Positions 26,523 to 33,528 of a stretch of 33,528 bases of DNA are shown in pieces. The notes under the pieces were generated by a model. That model searched no databases. It saw only the letters and a list, made by a program, of their open reading frames with translations, and had not been told where the DNA came from. The DNA comes from Candidatus Gottesmanbacteria bacterium. Lineage in GTDB: Bacteria > Patescibacteriota > Microgenomatia > UBA10105 > UBA927. The stretch's first letter is position 1, and every line of letters begins with the position of its first letter. A program made the position numbers and the translations under genes. Location of the stretch: the NCBI GenBank assembly GCA_016218255.1, contig JACREN010000012.1, forward strand, positions 1-33,528, written 5' to 3'.

Positions 26523-27608
26523 TTATCTTCTATTCACACTTCGTTTATATAATTCTATGTTTTCAAGTGCTACTCCGGTACCCCGCACGACGCACAAAAG
26601 CGGGTCCTCAGCCACATGACAGACAACTCCGGTCATTTGCGTCATAAGAGCGTCCAGATGCGTTAAAAGGCTTGTCCCACCGGCCATCACAATGCCCTTA
26701 TCAATGATATCCGCCGCTAATTCCGGGGGGGTATCTTCCAAAACCGCCTTCACCGCACCAATAATCTGATGGAGAACAGGCGTAATCGCTTCTGTGATCT
26801 CCGAACGGGTCAATGTAACCATCCGTGGCATACCAGCGACCGCATCTCGTCCGCGAACTTCGACAGAAGAAGCTGGCAGCTTTCCGCTTTCAGTTTTCAG
26901 CGCCTCAAACTGATTTTTTCTTGCTGACTGCTGAGAGCTGACAGCCGATAACTTTTCTCCCCCAATCGCATCGCCGATCGTCGTTTTAATCGTCTCTGCC
27001 ATCCGTTCACCGATAATCAGGTTATACTTTTTTTTGATATATTGAGCGATCGCTTCATCTATTTTATTGCCTGCCACCCGTGCGCTTTTGTGCACGACGA
27101 CGCCACCCAGCGATATGACGGCTGCCTCAGTCGACCCGCCACCGATATCGACAATCATATTTCCGGATGCTGCTGCTATTGGGATTTTAGCGCCTATGGC
27201 CGCTGCTAATGGCTCCTCAATGAGGTATGCAACCTTAGCTCCTGCAGCAAGCGTGGCATCAAGCACTGCCCGGCGCTCCACCTGCGTCACACCGGTCGGC
27301 ACACAAATCATCACTTCTGGTTTAAAAAATCGGTTCCTGCCTGCCACACGGTCGATAAAATACGAAAGCAAGGCTTCTGTGATGCGATAATCTGCTATCA
27401 CGCCGTCCCGCATGGGTCGGGTGGCAACAATCGTCCCCGGCGTCCTACCCAACATCTCTTTTGCCTCGTTCCCAACTGCCACAACTCGGTTATCATCCAC
27501 CGTTACCGCGACCACGGTAGGTTCATTGAGTACCACGCCTTCACCGGCGAGCCAAACCAGGCTATTGGCCGTGCCGAGATCAATGCCGATTCGTTTGGTG
27601 AAAATCAT
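26523..27608 (-). CDS. mreB: Rod shape-determining protein MreB with internal insertion
   Basis: RIGIDLGTANSLVWLAGEGVVLNEPTVVAV, MIVDIGGGSTEAAVISLGG, VEVRGRDAVAGMPRMVTLTRSEI, GIVMAGGTSLL. Insert EKLSAVSSQQSARKNQFEALKTESGKLPASS. Confidence 0.95.
   Translation of the reverse strand: MIFTKRIGIDLGTANSLVWLAGEGVVLNEPTVVAVTVDDNRVVAVGNEAKEMLGRTPGTIVATRPMRDGVIADYRITEALLSYFIDRVAGRNRFFKPEVMICVPTGVTQVERRAVLDATLAAGAKVAYLIEEPLAAAIGAKIPIAAASGNMIVDIGGGSTEAAVISLGGVVVHKSARVAGNKIDEAIAQYIKKKYNLIIGERMAETIKTTIGDAIGGEKLSAVSSQQSARKNQFEALKTESGKLPASSVEVRGRDAVAGMPRMVTLTRSEITEAITPVLHQIIGAVKAVLEDTPPELAADIIDKGIVMAGGTSLLTHLDALMTQMTGVVCHVAEDPLLCVVRGTGVALENIELYKRSVNRR
26871..26948. repeat. Period-7 repeat family C, two stretches inside mreB
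   Basis: agctggc agctttc cgctttc agttttc agcgcc ... ttgctgactgctgagagctgacagc. Confidence 0.8.
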
Positions 27609-27735
27609 AAGAAATCAAAATGCAAAAATTAAAAGTCAAAATTGTATGTCCAAATTCAATAGTTTTCAAACTTTGTCGCTTTTGACTTGCTTACACTCGC
27701 ATTCTATCACACTTCCCTGTATAATAAGGACGCGT

Positions 27736-28932
27736 ATGATTTGGCAAAAACTCAAACCAACACTGATACCTATTGGTACATTTATACTCATTCTAACCGT
27801 ATCATTTGCTATCATTTCTTATGGACGCGGGTATCGCCTGGATATCACGAATAAAGCCGTCCGGCCTACCGGACTTATGGTCGCAGCATCCGAGCCAACA
27901 GGCGCCCAAGTATTTATCGATGGCAAAGTTTCAGGCGCTACCAACAGCACGCTCAATCTCTCTCCCGGATGGTATCAGGTACGGATTCTCAAGGAAGGCT
28001 ATCAGCCGTGGGAAAAACGCCTCCGCGTGCAGGGTGAAGTCGTCAGTAAAGCAGATGCGTTCCTTATGCCCGCCAATCCCTCGTTGTCTGCCATCACCAT
28101 GAACGGCGCCGCCCAACCTGTGCTTTCTCCTGACGGCGGCAAACTCGCATACCTGGTTCCCAATGGAACGGATGAACTCGAAGACAAAGCCGGCGTCTGG
28201 ACCCTCGACCTAGTCGATAAACCGTTGGGCCTCAACCGTGATGCCAAACAGATAGTGAAAGCCAATGTTCTGGGTATCCCTATAGCCAAAGCCACGCTCC
28301 AGTGGTCACCCGATTCAAAGCAGTTATTGATTCAAAATGCATCCGGCAGACCTGCGTATTTGGTAGACACGGACAGACTGAATGAAAGCCCGCAATTAGC
28401 CCCAGACCCACAATCCGTGACAAAAAAATGGTTAACCCAGGATGCGGCAAAAGAAAAGGAAAAACTTTCGACATTAAATCCAAATCTCGTTGCGATGATC
28501 ACTCGCGCCGGCCGCGTCATAAACTTTAGTCCGGACGAAACGAAAATACTGTATGAAGCCACTGCGAGTGCCACTATCCCACAAATCATCAAACCATCAC
28601 TTATCGGTACAAACCCTACAGAAGAAGATCGAAGTCTGAAACCCGGTATCGTCTATGTGTATGACATCAAAGAAGATAGAAACTATATTATACAGAATAT
28701 AAATGCATCATCTTCACATTGGCTCCCCACATCCCGGCATCTGCTCGTCATCACAAAAGAAAAAATTGAAGTACTGGAGTTTGATGCGACCAACCGTCGC
28801 ACGATCTACGCCGGACCGTTTTGGGATAGTTTCGCCGTCCCCTGGACGAGTCCCACCAAAATCGTTATTTTAACAAGCCTCAACCCCGCCGCAGGATCGG
28901 TCGCCAACCTCTACACCGTGAATTTACGGTAA
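27736..28932 (+). CDS. PEGA-domain, membrane-anchored protein with TolB/WD40-like repeats
   Basis: N-terminal TM; LMVAASEPTGAQVFIDGKVSGATNSTLNLSPGWYQVRILKEGYQPWEKRLRV; later VLSPDGGKLAYL, LQWSPDSKQLLI, NFSPDETKILY. Confidence 0.85.
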   Translation: MIWQKLKPTLIPIGTFILILTVSFAIISYGRGYRLDITNKAVRPTGLMVAASEPTGAQVFIDGKVSGATNSTLNLSPGWYQVRILKEGYQPWEKRLRVQGEVVSKADAFLMPANPSLSAITMNGAAQPVLSPDGGKLAYLVPNGTDELEDKAGVWTLDLVDKPLGLNRDAKQIVKANVLGIPIAKATLQWSPDSKQLLIQNASGRPAYLVDTDRLNESPQLAPDPQSVTKKWLTQDAAKEKEKLSTLNPNLVAMITRAGRVINFSPDETKILYEATASATIPQIIKPSLIGTNPTEEDRSLKPGIVYVYDIKEDRNYIIQNINASSSHWLPTSRHLLVITKEKIEVLEFDATNRRTIYAGPFWDSFAVPWTSPTKIVILTSLNPAAGSVANLYTVNLR

Positions 28933-28937
28933 TTCTC

Positions 28938-29012
28938 TGGTGCCTCTAGAAGGAATTGAACCCTCATCTTGCCCTTAGGACGGGCCTGCTCTATCCGTTG
29001 AGCTATAGAGGC
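28938..29012 (-). tRNA. tRNA-Arg (anticodon CCT), CCA encoded
   Basis: Reverse complement GCCTCTATAGCTCAACGGATAGAGCAGGCCCGTCCTAAGGGCAAGATGAGGGTTCAATTCCTTCTAGAGGCACCA. Confidence 0.92.
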
Positions 29013-29042
29013 GCGGGATAGTGGACAGGAATTCTTTTTTTG

Positions 29043-29115
29043 TCGGAGCGGTGGGACTTGAACCCACGGCCTCATCGTCCCGAACGATGCGCGCTACCAA
29101 CTGCGCTACGCTCCG
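29043..29115 (-). tRNA. tRNA-Pro (anticodon CGG)
   Basis: Reverse complement CGGAGCGTAGCGCAGTTGGTAGCGCGCATCGTTCGGGACGATGAGGCCGTGGGTTCAAGTCCCACCGCTCCG. Confidence 0.95.
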
Positions 29116-29249
29116 CAATTTTCTGAGTAAACCAACTGTTTACCCGGTAAATCCTTCAGGATTTTGCCGGAAACTACGTCCCGTTGCTAATATTGTAGCA
29201 TAATCTCAGGTACTGGCGCTTTCTCATTTTTTGCAGTATAATACCACCC

Positions 29250-29903
29250 ATGAGGCTATCGTTTACCTCCAAAAACGCCCCGCCACCCCCACCGCCTTTA
29301 CCAGACGTCATCCTTGCTTCCCAGTCTGCCGGACGGAAGATGCTACTTGAGAAACTCGGCATCCGCTTCCGTGTGGCTGTGGCACGGATTGATGAAGAGG
29401 TCATCATGGATAGCGACCCATTCCGGCTCGTCAAACGCCGTGCAGAGGCCAAAACGAAAGAAATATACGCCAATCCCCGTGTCTATTCGCTAGCCGAAGA
29501 CCGACCCAGCCTTATTATAGGCGCCGATTCCATGGCAGTACTTGGCAAAAAGGCTTACGGCAAAGCTCCAGAACGAGAAGATGCACGGAACATGCTGAAA
29601 GCCCTCATGGGCAAAACCCACCTTTTTACCACTGCCATCCACATGATACTCTGGGAAAACGGTAAAGTGAAAAAATCATGGGAAAAAGTAGTCAAAACGA
29701 AAGTCACGCTCCGGAAAATGAGTGCAGTCGAAGTCGAAACGTATGTTATGCGCTTTGATATAAGCCGGTTTGCCGGTGCGTATGCCGTAAATGAAGCGCC
29801 ATGGGATCTTGTGACGAAAGTCGACGGCTCGTACACCAATGTAATCGGCTTGCCGTTTGAGGTATTACTCCCCACCCTCCGCGCCATCAAAATCCTGGTT
29901 TAA
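29250..29903 (+). CDS. maf: Maf-like nucleotide pyrophosphatase
   Basis: VILASQSAGRKMLLEKLGIRFRV..IDEE...IIGADSMAVLGKKAYGKAPEREDARNMLKALMGKTHLFTTA...FAGAYAVNE. Confidence 0.9.
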   Translation: MRLSFTSKNAPPPPPPLPDVILASQSAGRKMLLEKLGIRFRVAVARIDEEVIMDSDPFRLVKRRAEAKTKEIYANPRVYSLAEDRPSLIIGADSMAVLGKKAYGKAPEREDARNMLKALMGKTHLFTTAIHMILWENGKVKKSWEKVVKTKVTLRKMSAVEVETYVMRFDISRFAGAYAVNEAPWDLVTKVDGSYTNVIGLPFEVLLPTLRAIKILV

Positions 29904-30325
29904 CTCCTCTCTGGGTAGAGTTCTGCTGAGGTAAACAGTAATCCAATTTCTTTTTCCGCCGCTTCAGCAGAATCTGACCGGTGGACCACGTTATGCGGTT
30001 TGTCAACGCCAAAATCTTTACGGATCGTACCGGGAGCTGCGTCTTGCGGATCCGTCGGGCCGCAGAGGTCAAACACTTTTTGGATCGCTCCCTCACCCGC
30101 TAGAACTATCGCCACCACGGGCGTCGCCATCATCTGGCTGCACAATTCCGGGAAAAACGGTTTGTCTTTGTGGTGGGCGTACCATACATCGAGAATTGCT
30201 TGGGTTAACCGGACCAACTTTAACCCAACGATCGATAGTCCCGCCCGCTCGAAACGGTCAATTACCTGCCCCACGACTTTCTTGGCAAATCCATCGGGTT
30301 TGATGAGGACTACGGTTTGTTCCAT
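29900..30325 (-). CDS. ndk: Nucleoside diphosphate kinase
   Basis: EQTVVLIKPDGFAKKVVGQVIDRFERAGLSIVGLKLV ... GTIRKDFGVDKPHNVVHRSDSAEAAEKEI. Confidence 0.95.
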   Translation of the reverse strand: MEQTVVLIKPDGFAKKVVGQVIDRFERAGLSIVGLKLVRLTQAILDVWYAHHKDKPFFPELCSQMMATPVVAIVLAGEGAIQKVFDLCGPTDPQDAAPGTIRKDFGVDKPHNVVHRSDSAEAAEKEIGLLFTSAELYPERS

Positions 30326-30340
30326 CATAAATTATGATAA

Positions 30341-30436
30341 CAAATTCAAAAGTCAAAATGCAAAAGTAAAAAGTTTTCTAAACTTTTGAATTTTTACTTG
30401 CAATTTTGACTTTTAATTTTTGACTTTTGACTTATA
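30341..30436. repeat. Period-7 AT-rich repeat with inverted arms, family D, intergenic ndk/M16
   Basis: caaaagt caaaatg caaaagt aaaaagt ... ttttgac ttttaat ttttgac ttttgac; left and right arms are near reverse complements. Confidence 0.8.
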
Positions 30437-31751
30437 CTTTAAGCAGTTTTTCCAGCTTTTCTTGGCGCGTCCTATTCCACACCACTGCCATGTTGAGTGT
30501 CTTGGTCACGAGATATTTCCGCGCCAACCGGTTTATGTCTTCTTTTGTCACCGTTTCTATCTTTTTGATATAGTCTGTAAGTGTTAAAACTGGATCGCCG
30601 TACAATTCCTGCCGGCCGTAGTATTCATTGAGAAATTCCGGATCCTCACTTTTGAAGGCAAGCATGGTCTTGAGCCGTTTTCTGGCCACTTTTAACTCAT
30701 CCTCCGTCACTCCCGTATCTTTGACTTTTTCCAGTTCAGCAAGTATTGCCTGCGTTGTCTGGGTCACTTTGTCCGTCGCGACGCCTGCATAAATACTCCA
30801 GTAACCTACGTCCTGCCACGCGTCCGCACCGGATCGAATGTGGTAGCACAACCCACGCTTCTCGCGCACTTCTTTAAACAATCTTGAGGTAAACGACACG
30901 CCCATGATGAGATTAAACAAGTTCCAGGCAAAACGGTCATCGGAATTTCGAGCAAAGGTGCGGATGCCAATCGTAATGTGCGCCTGCTGGGCATCGGGTT
31001 TGGTCACCACCGAGAGCTGCGGCTTCGTCTGGTTTTCTTTTATTTTTTCTAGGGTACTTACTTCACCTGGGTTACCTAAAGAACCAAACCACTTTTCCGT
31101 TTTTTCCAGTATTCGATTGGTAGTATTTGTATTATTGGTAGTATTGGTAGTATTTCCTCGCAGGTCCCCTGCAAGGACCACCACCATCTTCCCCGGCGTA
31201 TACCACTGGTCATGATACGCGCGCAGCGTATTCGCATCTGCCGCTTTCAGACTCTCAACTTCTCCTATAATTCGCCTCCCCAAGCTCGTCTTCGGGTACA
31301 TCATACTATGAAACGCTTCTCCCACTTTTGCCGATGGCTCGTCCTCATATCTCTTCATTTCCTCGAGGATGACATCGCGTTCCTTATCTATATGCTTTTG
31401 TTCCAGTAATGGCTTTGTAGCAAGCTCTTTGTTTATATCTAGCGCTAGCTCCCAGTCAGTGCTAAGTACCTTGTTGTGATAGTTAGTAATATCAATATCC
31501 GTGTATGCATTTTGGAGCCCTCCGGCGCGCTCGATAATATTCACATCGTCTGTCGTCGGATACTTTTTCGTACCTTTAAAGACCATGTGCTCGAGGAAAT
31601 GTGAAACGCCATTTATCGAAGACGTCTCATATCGACTCCCTACCCCGACCATCACGGACGTAGCAACGGAATTAACGCCATTCATAGGAACCAGAATCAA
31701 CCGGAGACCATTGGTGAAAACATGTTTTTCGTAGGGAAGTTTTGCGTTCAC
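30432..31751 (-). CDS. M16-family zinc peptidase (processing-peptidase-like), GTG start
   Basis: GVGSRYETSSINGVSHFLEHMVFKGTKKYPT (HxxEH). GTG at 31751 has TTGAGT-17-TATAGT-7-GTG. Confidence 0.92.
   Translation of the reverse strand: MNAKLPYEKHVFTNGLRLILVPMNGVNSVATSVMVGVGSRYETSSINGVSHFLEHMVFKGTKKYPTTDDVNIIERAGGLQNAYTDIDITNYHNKVLSTDWELALDINKELATKPLLEQKHIDKERDVILEEMKRYEDEPSAKVGEAFHSMMYPKTSLGRRIIGEVESLKAADANTLRAYHDQWYTPGKMVVVLAGDLRGNTTNTTNNTNTTNRILEKTEKWFGSLGNPGEVSTLEKIKENQTKPQLSVVTKPDAQQAHITIGIRTFARNSDDRFAWNLFNLIMGVSFTSRLFKEVREKRGLCYHIRSGADAWQDVGYWSIYAGVATDKVTQTTQAILAELEKVKDTGVTEDELKVARKRLKTMLAFKSEDPEFLNEYYGRQELYGDPVLTLTDYIKKIETVTKEDINRLARKYLVTKTLNMAVVWNRTRQEKLEKLLKV
31116..31154. repeat. Period-9 repeat family B copy B3 inside M16 gene
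   Basis: gattggtagtatttgtattattggtagtattggtagtatt; encodes NTTNTTNNTNTTN. Confidence 0.8.
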
Positions 31752-31841
31752 GACCTGTACTATACCAAAACACCCCTTGATACTCAATACACAATACTGG
31801 ATACTAGGATATATGACCGGGTTGTAGAACTTCAGAAGATT

Positions 31842-32111
31842 ATGTTCTTTTACGTATATGTCTTAAAAAGCGTGAAGGAAAACCATCTCTACTTTGGATA
31901 CACCAATGACTTGGTTCGTCGGGTAAAAGAACATAATCTTGGACTCAACCAGTCGACAAAAGCATATAAACCTTGGAAGCTTATCTATTACGAAGCATGT
32001 CTCAATGAACAGGATGCAAAACGCAGAGAATATTATCTTAAAACTAGTCAAGGAGGGAGGCTTCTCAAGCGCAGATTGAAAGAATATTTTTTCTCTCTGC
32101 GTTTTGCCTGA
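31842..32111 (+). CDS. GIY-YIG nuclease-domain protein
   Basis: MFFYVYVLKSVKENHLYFGYTNDLVRRVKEHNLGLNQSTKAYKPWKLIYYEACLNEQDAKRREYYLK. Confidence 0.9.
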   Translation: MFFYVYVLKSVKENHLYFGYTNDLVRRVKEHNLGLNQSTKAYKPWKLIYYEACLNEQDAKRREYYLKTSQGGRLLKRRLKEYFFSLRFA

Positions 32112-32126
32112 AGTTTCACTACCCGG

Positions 32127-32498
32127 ATGACCCCCGATGATCTACGCCAGCAGATAGAACTTCAGGTCGTGGAACTTATCAAGCGAAAGCTTGCAGAAGG
32201 CACGATGACCGAGGAGCGGAGCCAACAGGTTTCCCAGGTCGTCTTGGATACGATCAAACCAGGCATGACCATCGAGGAGCTGTACCGAGCTGTCCCAAAA
32301 CTCGATGATACCCTGCCGGAACTCGCGCCCATCGTACTTCCCATCGTCCGCCAGTATGAGGAAGAAATCACCCAAAAAGCTAAACAAGGCGTCAGTGAGC
32401 TCATCCGCCAGGGCCAGTTTGACGCTGCCACAGACCTCGCCCACAAGGCCATCTCCCAGGACCTCAAGCTCGTCTGGGGATCCGGAAAAGCCTCATAA
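32127..32498 (+). CDS. Hypothetical helical protein
   Basis: 123-aa charged helical ORF, start MTPDDLRQQIELQVVELIKRKL. Confidence 0.6.
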   Translation: MTPDDLRQQIELQVVELIKRKLAEGTMTEERSQQVSQVVLDTIKPGMTIEELYRAVPKLDDTLPELAPIVLPIVRQYEEEITQKAKQGVSELIRQGQFDAATDLAHKAISQDLKLVWGSGKAS

Positions 32499-32537
32499 TT
32501 TGCTTTCCCACAGCCTATAGTCTATAATTTAGCGTCT

Positions 32538-33296
32538 ATGCAGCGCTGGGAAGTCATCTACCAGTATAATACCGCCATTATCCGGCCGATTCCGGCACAG
32601 ACGAAAAAGCTGACTCGCTTTTTTCGTACGGCCGGTCTTGCTCTTGTGGCTCTCTCGTTGGGCGGCATGGTGGGTCCGCTCACACCGATGATCCGGATGG
32701 AGACGGGCTACGCGTATCAGCGCGTGCAAACAGCAGTCAGCTCACAGCTTTCAGCGATCAGCCAAACAAATACTCCACTCCCTGCTTCCGTACCGGTGAT
32801 CTTTAACCCGCTTATAGCCGAAGACGGCAAACCTATAGATCCCATCAACAAGGATTTTAGCCTCATCGTCCCGAAAGTAGGCATCAACGCTCCGGTGTTG
32901 GCCGGGGTCAATCCTAGCGATCCCGGTGAATACATGGAGGCTCTGAAGAAAGGCATTGCCCACGCCAGTACGAGCTTTTTCCCGGATGAAGACGGTACCG
33001 TATACCTGTTTTCCCATTCAACCAATTACGACTGGTTCGTCAAAGACCTGAATGCCGTGTTTTATCTTCTCAAAAATCTGGACACCGGAGATATTATGGT
33101 CGTGTTTTATAAAGGCCGTCGCTACACGTACAAACTCACGGAAAAGCGCGTGGTAGCCCCGTCGGACATTTCCTACCTCATCCCCCAGCCCGGCTCCAAA
33201 CGTTTAATTTTACAGACCTGCTGGCCCCCAGGGAGTATAACCGAACGTTTACTGTTATTCGCTGATCTTGTCGAAGAACGATATGGAGAAATCTAA
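32538..33296 (+). CDS. Sortase family protein
   Basis: N-terminal TM; LIVPKVGINAPVLAGVNP, TVYLFSHSTNYDWFV, RLILQTCWPPGSITERLLLFADLV (catalytic TC and Arg). TTGCTT-17-TATAAT-9-ATG. Confidence 0.85.
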   Translation: MQRWEVIYQYNTAIIRPIPAQTKKLTRFFRTAGLALVALSLGGMVGPLTPMIRMETGYAYQRVQTAVSSQLSAISQTNTPLPASVPVIFNPLIAEDGKPIDPINKDFSLIVPKVGINAPVLAGVNPSDPGEYMEALKKGIAHASTSFFPDEDGTVYLFSHSTNYDWFVKDLNAVFYLLKNLDTGDIMVVFYKGRRYTYKLTEKRVVAPSDISYLIPQPGSKRLILQTCWPPGSITERLLLFADLVEERYGEI

Positions 33297-33444
33297 ACCT
33301 GGGGTGCCCCGTAGTGCCGCTCTTGCGAGGCACGGCCGTAGGCCCTGCGAGCAAGTAAGGCTACTACTAGGGCCGCCCGGAAGTACGACTGAAAGACTAT
33401 TGCTGTTTGCGGATTTAGTGGAAGAACAGTCCGAGGCAATCTGA
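33283..33444 (+). other. Overlapping ORF carrying a second sortase C-terminal tail
   Basis: MEKSKPGVPRSAALARHGRRPCEQVRLLLGPPGSTTERLLLFADLVEEQSEAI*; compare sortase end WPPGSITERLLLFADLVEERYGEI. Confidence 0.6.
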
Positions 33445-33528
33445 TATTTGATTCCGGAAATGAGGACTTTTTATAAACCTTCCTTCCCGGGATTAAATCG
33501 TGAGGCCTGCCACTGCGGCAGTAGCCCC

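Noticed and set aside
27412-27735. N-terminal extension of the PEGA-protein ORF
   Set aside because: Runs antisense into mreB; the promoter TATAAT at 27720 and TM start MIWQKLKPTLIPIG support ATG at 27736.
29144-29170. Hairpin CCGGTAAATCCT-TC-AGGATTTTGCCGG as a terminator
   Set aside because: Good stem but no clear T-tract on either strand and it lies upstream of the minus-strand tRNAs; role unclear.
29021-29203. 60-aa + strand ORF (VGAVGLEPTASSSRTMRATNCAT)
   Set aside because: Reads antisense through tRNA-Pro; a well-known type of false ORF over tRNA genes.

Overview
The gene content looks like a Patescibacteria/CPR-type bacterial genome (inference; no search was run). The left part carries rpmG (L33), tRNA-Trp(CCA), a methyltransferase, riboflavin kinase, an apparently frameshifted gene, an L,D-transpeptidase and galU. 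This is followed by secE-nusG-(small ORF)-rplK-rplA-(small ORF)-rplJ-rplL, with structured leaders before rplK and rplJ. The middle carries galT, an archaeal-looking PPAT + DUF359 (GTP-dependent dephospho-CoA kinase) fusion, and a complete non-oxidative pentose phosphate set (transaldolase, transketolase, rpe, rpiB). The right part carries glycogen/starch synthase, three GT4 glycosyltransferases, a WecG/TagA-like transferase, mreB, a PEGA-domain protein, tRNA-Arg(CCT), tRNA-Pro(CGG), maf, ndk, an M16 peptidase, a GIY-YIG protein and a sortase. The most unusual signals are: (i) a dispersed class of degenerate tandem repeats with periods of 7-9 nt, found between genes and also in frame inside conserved enzymes (transketolase twice, WecG three times, MreB, GT4, M16, PPAT, sortase); (ii) many -10 boxes placed only 6-11 nt before start codons, implying widespread leaderless transcription; (iii) the PPAT-DUF359 fusion; (iv) an L10 leader ending in a terminator-like hairpin that contains the rplJ Shine-Dalgarno; (v) a large perfect inverted repeat downstream of rplL; (vi) a second sortase C-terminal tail in an overlapping reading frame.
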